Assembly (NCBI GenBank): GCA_029203185.1
Contig: CP119310.1
Coordinates: forward strand, 3,664,001 to 3,728,000
Origin: Candidatus Chryseobacterium colombiense
Lineage (GTDB): Bacteria; Bacteroidota; Bacteroidia; Flavobacteriales; Weeksellaceae
Length of the DNA: 64,000 bases
Direction of reading: 5' to 3'
The notes beneath the pieces are model-generated. The model was not told the origin of the DNA. It made no database searches and saw only the letters and a list, made by a program, of their open reading frames with translations. A program made the translations under genes and the position numbers. Shown here piece after piece: positions 60,046 through 64,000 of the stretch (within the stretch, counting starts at the first letter, position 1; the number at the start of each line of letters is the position of its first letter).

Positions 60046-60882
60046 ATGTCACAATCAGAATTTCGCTACGCCCATCATCCTGAAGATGTAAAAAAGTATA
60101 CCACTGAAGATCTTAGGCGGGAGTTTCTAATCGATGATTTATTTAATGAAGATAAGGTAAAATTAGTTTACTCTATGTACGATAGGCTGATTGTAGGAGG
60201 TATTATGCCTTCAACACAGGCTTTGAAACTGGAACCCACAGACGACTTGAAAGCTCAACACTTCCTTGACAGAAGAGAATTGGGGATTATCAACGTTGGT
60301 GGTGCAGGAAAAGTTACGGTAGATGGAGAAGTATATGAGCTTGGAAACAAAGAAGCTTTATATATCGGGAAAGGAGCAAAAGAGGTGATTTTTGAAAAAA
60401 CAGGTGATGCACAACCTTATTTTTACATCAACTCAGCTCCTGCACATCATGCTTATCCGACTAAAAAGATTACGAAAAAAGAAGCGGAAATCGTAGAATT
60501 GGGTGAAGAGAAATACGCAAATAAACGTACGATCAACAAACTGATTGTAAACTCCGTTTTAGAAACCTGCCAGCTTCAAATGGGAATGACAGAACTTCAT
60601 CCGGGAAGTGTTTGGAATACAATGCCTGCACATACGCATACCCGAAGAATGGAAGCTTATTTCTATTTTGATCTGGAAGAAGGGCATACTGTGAGCCACT
60701 TTATGGGACAGCCAAGCGAAACACGTCATATTTTTATGACCAACAGACAGGCAGTGTTATCTCCGGAATGGTCGATCCACTCAGGAGTCGGAACTTCTAA
60801 TTATACTTTTATCTGGGGTATGGCTGGGGAAAATATGGACTACGGCGATATGGACGGAATCAAAACTAACGAACTAAAGTAA
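60046..60882 (+). CDS. kduI: 5-dehydro-4-deoxy-D-glucuronate isomerase KduI
   Basis: Isomerises 5-keto-4-deoxyuronate (DKI) to 2,5-diketo-3-deoxygluconate in pectin breakdown. A 278-residue cupin-fold enzyme with the family start FRYAHHPEDVKKYTTEDLRREFLIDDLF. The zinc region is GMTELHPGSVWNTMPAHTHTRRMEAYFYFDL (His, His, Glu), and QPSETRHIFMTNRQAVLSPEWSIHSGVGTSNYTFIWGMAGEN follows. Its start is at the ATG 49 bases after a LacI-type operator. It leads an operon with kduD 8 bases later and uxaC. Confidence 0.97.
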   Translation: MSQSEFRYAHHPEDVKKYTTEDLRREFLIDDLFNEDKVKLVYSMYDRLIVGGIMPSTQALKLEPTDDLKAQHFLDRRELGIINVGGAGKVTVDGEVYELGNKEALYIGKGAKEVIFEKTGDAQPYFYINSAPAHHAYPTKKITKKEAEIVELGEEKYANKRTINKLIVNSVLETCQLQMGMTELHPGSVWNTMPAHTHTRRMEAYFYFDLEEGHTVSHFMGQPSETRHIFMTNRQAVLSPEWSIHSGVGTSNYTFIWGMAGENMDYGDMDGIKTNELK

Positions 60883-60890
60883 TTTTTCTA

Positions 60891-61673
60891 ATGAATTTAT
60901 TTGATTTATCCGGCAAAGTAGCAGTCGTTACTGGTGGTACTCACGGATTAGGTATGGCAATGGCAGAAGGTCTTGCTGCTGCAGGTGCCGAATTGGCGAT
61001 CACAAGTACGACGCCGTCAAAATTAGAGGAAGCTTTAAACTATTATCACTCCAAAGGATATAAAGCAACCGGTTATCTTTTTGATGTAACGGATGAATTG
61101 GAAGCTGCTCAGAAAGTAGCTTTAATGGAAGCTACCCATGGAAAAATAGACATCCTTGTTAACAACGCGGGAATCATTAAACGTGTTCCGGCAATTGAGA
61201 TGGAAGTTGAAGACTTTAGAAAAGTAATCGATGTGGATCTTACAGGACCTTTTATCATGTCCAAATTGGTTGGAAAATATATGATTAAAAGAAAATCGGG
61301 AAAGATCATCAACATCTGCTCGATGATGAGTGAGCTTGGCCGTGACAATGTAGTAGCGTATGCTTCTGCAAAAGGCGGTCTGAAAATGCTTACCAAAAAT
61401 CTGGCTACAGAGTGGGCAAAGCACAATATTCAGGTGAACGGAATCGGTCCCGGATATTTTGCGACTTCTCAGACAGAACCTATTAGAGTGGATGGCAATC
61501 CTTTTAACGATTTTATCATCAGCAGAACTCCGGAAGGAAGATGGGGAAATCCGGAAGATCTTGCAGGAACAGCTATTTTCTTAGCTTCAGATGCAAGCAA
61601 ATTCATCAACGGACAGATTATTTACGTAGATGGAGGAATTCTGGCAACCATCGGGAAACCTGCTAATGAATAA
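60891..61673 (+). CDS. kduD: 2-deoxy-D-gluconate 3-dehydrogenase KduD
   Basis: NAD(P)-dependent short-chain dehydrogenase, 260 residues, that reduces 2,5-diketo-3-deoxygluconate to KDG. The Rossmann motif TGGTHGLG is at 14-21, NNAG near 89-92, catalytic Ser in ICSMMSELG near 141, and YASAK near 154-158. The KduI neighbour makes KduD the best name among SDR members; gluconate 5-dehydrogenase is the alternative. Confidence 0.9.
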   Translation: MNLFDLSGKVAVVTGGTHGLGMAMAEGLAAAGAELAITSTTPSKLEEALNYYHSKGYKATGYLFDVTDELEAAQKVALMEATHGKIDILVNNAGIIKRVPAIEMEVEDFRKVIDVDLTGPFIMSKLVGKYMIKRKSGKIINICSMMSELGRDNVVAYASAKGGLKMLTKNLATEWAKHNIQVNGIGPGYFATSQTEPIRVDGNPFNDFIISRTPEGRWGNPEDLAGTAIFLASDASKFINGQIIYVDGGILATIGKPANE

Positions 61674-61691
61674 CAACAGAATTAGACTAAA

Positions 61692-63089
61692 ATGAAACCT
61701 TTTATTACCGATAATTTTTTATTACAGAATAAATACGCTGAAGAATTATACTTCAAGTACGCAGAAAAACAACCGATCATTGATTATCACAATCATTTGA
61801 CTCCTAAAGATATTGCAGAAGACACGGTTTTCGAAAATATTTCAAAGGTCTGGATTGCAGGTGATCATTACAAATGGAGAGCGATGCGTACCATGGGCGT
61901 GAACGAAAAATTCATCACGGGAGATGCTTCAGACAAAGAAAAGTTTGAAGCCTGGGCACAGACTGTTCCGTATACATTAAGAAATCCTTTGTATCACTGG
62001 ACGCATTTGGAACTGAAAAGATATTTCGGAATCGATGAATTGCTGAATGGGGACAATGCATCAGAAATTTACGAAAACATCTCGTCTCAACTTCAGACTC
62101 CTGAAAAATCAACAAGAGGTTTATTGAAAATGATGAATGTAGAATCACTGTGCACCACGGAAGATCCTACAGATATTTTGAATTACCATCAGGATTTGGC
62201 GAAAAGCGATTTTTCTATCAAAGTAAGTACGGCTTTCCGTCCTGATAAAGCTATTTTAATTGAGAATCACAACTTCGCGGATTATATTTCCAAACTAGGC
62301 GAATCTGCCGGAATTGAAATTAATTCCTACCAGACTTTGTGTGATGCATTAATCAAAAGAATTGAATATTTCCATGAAAATGGATGCAGACTGTGCGATC
62401 ACGGGTTGAACAATATTTCTTTCGAAGAAGCTTCAGAAGCAGAAGTAAGCACAATTTTCACCGATAAACTAAACGGAAAAGTTATCCCTGAAAAACAGGT
62501 GAACCAATTCAAAACGGCTATTTTATTATTCTTAGGTGAAGCGTACCACAAATTCGGTTGGGTTCAGCAGTTCCATTTAGGGGCCTTGAGAAATAATAAT
62601 GAAAGAATGCATAGAATTTTGGGACCAGATACAGGTTGGGATTCTATCGGTGACTTCGTTCAGGCTGAAACGTTGTCTAAATTGTTAAACACATTAGACG
62701 GAAAAGATAAATTAACAAAAACTATTTTATATAATTTAAATCCTGCCGACAACGAAATTTTCGCTACTATGATCGGGAATTTCAACGACGGGAGTATTAA
62801 AGGAAAGGTACAGTTCGGTTCAGGATGGTGGTTCCTTGATCAGAAAGACGGGATGATCAAGCAGATGAATGCCCTTTCCAATATGGGATTGATCAGCTGT
62901 TTCGTCGGAATGTTGACGGATTCCAGGAGTTTCCTTTCTTTCCCGAGACATGAATATTTCAGAAGAGTATTGTGTAACCTTTTTGGTGAGGAAATGAAAA
63001 ATGGTGAATTACCCGATGATATTGAGCACGTTGGAAAAATAATTTCTGATATTTGTTATCACAATGCCAAAAATTATTTTGATTTTTAA
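61692..63089 (+). CDS. uxaC: Uronate isomerase UxaC
   Basis: Interconverts galacturonate/tagaturonate or glucuronate/fructuronate. A 465-residue amidohydrolase-fold enzyme with PIIDYHNHLTPKDIAED near 29 (HxH), the WRAMRTMGV segment near 61 and the catalytic region GWVQQFHLGALRNNN near 295. The C-terminal FVGMLTDSRSFLSFPRHEYFRRVLCNLFG has the family signature. Unlike the unsaturated-sugar route served by KduI/KduD, it handles saturated monomers freed by GH28. Confidence 0.96.
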   Translation: MKPFITDNFLLQNKYAEELYFKYAEKQPIIDYHNHLTPKDIAEDTVFENISKVWIAGDHYKWRAMRTMGVNEKFITGDASDKEKFEAWAQTVPYTLRNPLYHWTHLELKRYFGIDELLNGDNASEIYENISSQLQTPEKSTRGLLKMMNVESLCTTEDPTDILNYHQDLAKSDFSIKVSTAFRPDKAILIENHNFADYISKLGESAGIEINSYQTLCDALIKRIEYFHENGCRLCDHGLNNISFEEASEAEVSTIFTDKLNGKVIPEKQVNQFKTAILLFLGEAYHKFGWVQQFHLGALRNNNERMHRILGPDTGWDSIGDFVQAETLSKLLNTLDGKDKLTKTILYNLNPADNEIFATMIGNFNDGSIKGKVQFGSGWWFLDQKDGMIKQMNALSNMGLISCFVGMLTDSRSFLSFPRHEYFRRVLCNLFGEEMKNGELPDDIEHVGKIISDICYHNAKNYFDF

Positions 63090-63100
63090 TTAGATAAAAA

Positions 63101-63175
63101 CTCTCGCAGATATGGCAGATTACACAGATCTCTTTTTAACACAATCATCTGCAAAATTTGTTAAATCTGCGAGAG
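63101..63175. repeat. Intergenic inverted repeat, family C, copy 2
   Basis: CTCTCGCAGAT (63101-63111) and ATCTGCGAGAG (63165-63175) are exact complements; the CAGATTACACAGAT-like inside pairs with partial matches to ATCTGCAAAATTTGT. Sits between uxaC and kdgK. Confidence 0.8.
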
Positions 63176-63188
63176 ATTCAAAAATATT

Positions 63189-63321
63189 TTAAACCATTAA
63201 GATTTATTTAGAAGTTAAGTTTTGGTTAAGGTAAAATCAAAGATTTTAATTCAGCAAAAATGCTTAAAGCGATGCTCAACTTAATTTTTCTAAACTCCTT
63301 AATGAAATCCTAATGGTTTAA
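63189..63321. repeat. Intergenic inverted repeat before kdgK (family D)
   Basis: TTAAACCATTA (63189-63199) pairs with TAATGGTTTAA (63311-63321), and AGAAGTTAAGTT-like and AACTTAATTTTTCT segments pair inside. A hairpin of about 130 bases in the same-strand gap before the kdgK start, so it will be in the leader or readthrough transcript. Confidence 0.65.
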
Positions 63322-63450
63322 TAAAAAATAATTGAATATCTGTAACTTGTTATAATCTTATTTAAGTGAAATCGAAGATTCGACGTAGTCAAACGCCTTT
63401 GCGTTTAAACAAAAAACAGATATTCAATAAATTAAGAACGTTTACAAAAA

Positions 63451-64000
63451 ATGAGCAACAAAATAGTCACATTTGGTGAAGTGATCATGCGACTTTCACC
63501 ACCCGGAAACAGAACTATGAAGCAAAGCCATGAAATGGAATTCTTTTTCGGAGGAACGGAGCTTAATGTAGCTTCATCATTGGCAACAATGGGTTGTGAT
63601 GTGAGACATATCAGCAGTGTTTCTGATGATTTTGTGGGGGAATCAGCATTGTCTTTTGTCAAAAGTTTTGGGATTGATACTCGTTTTATCAGTAAAAATG
63701 AACATCCTTTAGGGGTATACTTTTTGGAAGTGGGTTCTTCGGTACGGGCAAGCAGGATTGCTTATAACAGATTGAACGGTTCATTTGCCAATATCCATCC
63801 TCAAAATATAGACTGGAAAAAAGCTCTTGAAGGCAGTACTTATTTTCACTGGACGGGTATTAGTCCAGGAATTTCCAAAACGGCTTACGAAACTTTAAAA
63901 GAGGGTTTACAGACCGCCCGTGAATTGGGAATTGAAATTACAACCGATCCGGCTTATCGTTCTAATCTGTGGAAATATGGTAAAAATGGAAATGAAGTGT
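63451..64000 (+). CDS. kdgK: 2-dehydro-3-deoxygluconokinase KdgK, 5' part
   Basis: The gene starts at the ATG at 63451 and runs off the window (183 codons inside). It begins MSNKIVTFGEVIMRLSPPGN and has FFGGTELNVASSLATMGCDVRHIS near 33, the PfkB-type sugar-kinase N-terminal motif, and YFLEVGSSVRASRIAYNRLNGS. It phosphorylates KDG made by KduD. The catalytic GAGD motif is outside the window. Placement after uxaC fits the KDG pathway. Confidence 0.93.
   Translation, partial: MSNKIVTFGEVIMRLSPPGNRTMKQSHEMEFFFGGTELNVASSLATMGCDVRHISSVSDDFVGESALSFVKSFGIDTRFISKNEHPLGVYFLEVGSSVRASRIAYNRLNGSFANIHPQNIDWKKALEGSTYFHWTGISPGISKTAYETLKEGLQTARELGIEITTDPAYRSNLWKYGKNGNEV

Overview
The window is a stretch of a Bacteroidota chromosome, most like Chryseobacterium or a near relative in the Flavobacteriia. 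Four things point there: a NuoG of only about 330 residues, a type IX secretion C-terminal sorting domain, a SusC/SusD pair, and promoters of the TAnnTTTG type. The assignment is by recognition of protein families, not by a database search.

Layout. (1) 1-8,585, minus strand: the nuo operon for NADH:quinone oxidoreductase, nuoA to nuoJ read right to left. nuoJ runs off the left edge, and an outer-membrane beta-barrel-like gene sits between nuoF and nuoG. (2) 8,700-19,512: housekeeping genes (GNAT protein, YugP-type metallopeptidase, YigZ, a double-glycine Cys-rich peptide, ribD, a DUF349 protein, aroE, a secreted endonuclease I, a LolC/FtsX-like permease, rbfA, methylmalonyl-CoA epimerase). 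(3) 19,575-19,648: a tRNA with anticodon CAT. (4) 19,624-35,230: a 15.5-kb integrated element inserted in the 3' end of that tRNA and bounded by a perfect 59-bp direct repeat. Its backbone encodes a tyrosine recombinase, an SF2 helicase-like protein, a Sak4-like ATPase, a DUF3871 protein, an XRE regulator with its own operator, several unknown small or membrane proteins and a RadC-type JAMM protein. (5) 25,807-30,982, inside the element: a tightly coupled four-gene minus-strand operon of DNA methyltransferase, phosphoribosyltransferase-like protein, AAA/ORC-like ATPase and an unrecognised two-lobed alpha/beta protein. This is the best candidate in the window for an undescribed conflict or defence system. 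(6) 35,353 to the end: a pectin utilisation locus. It has lyases (PL1 twice, PL10), pectinesterases (CE8 twice), a CE12 acetylesterase, two further esterases, GH28, GH43, GH95 and GH105 enzymes, KdgF, SusCD, and the divergent kduI-kduD-uxaC-kdgK genes for uronate catabolism.

How the parts work together. In the pectin locus, secreted esterases strip methyl and acetyl groups. Lyases and GH28 then cut the backbone, SusCD imports oligomers, and GH105 and KdgF process unsaturated ends. KduI and KduD convert DKI to KDG, UxaC isomerises galacturonate or glucuronate, and KdgK phosphorylates KDG. Palindromes of LacI type (core TGCAATCGATTGC) lie before susC, before kduI, before one PL1 gene and at the start of the DUF4861 gene, suggesting a shared regulator not in this window. 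Several families of long intergenic inverted repeats separate the same-strand pectin genes.

The element backbone has many copies of the 8-mer CCAGGTAA, while the defence-like cargo has none that I could find. This suggests the cargo was acquired separately. No relaxase or type IV secretion gene was recognised, so how the element moves between cells is unresolved.
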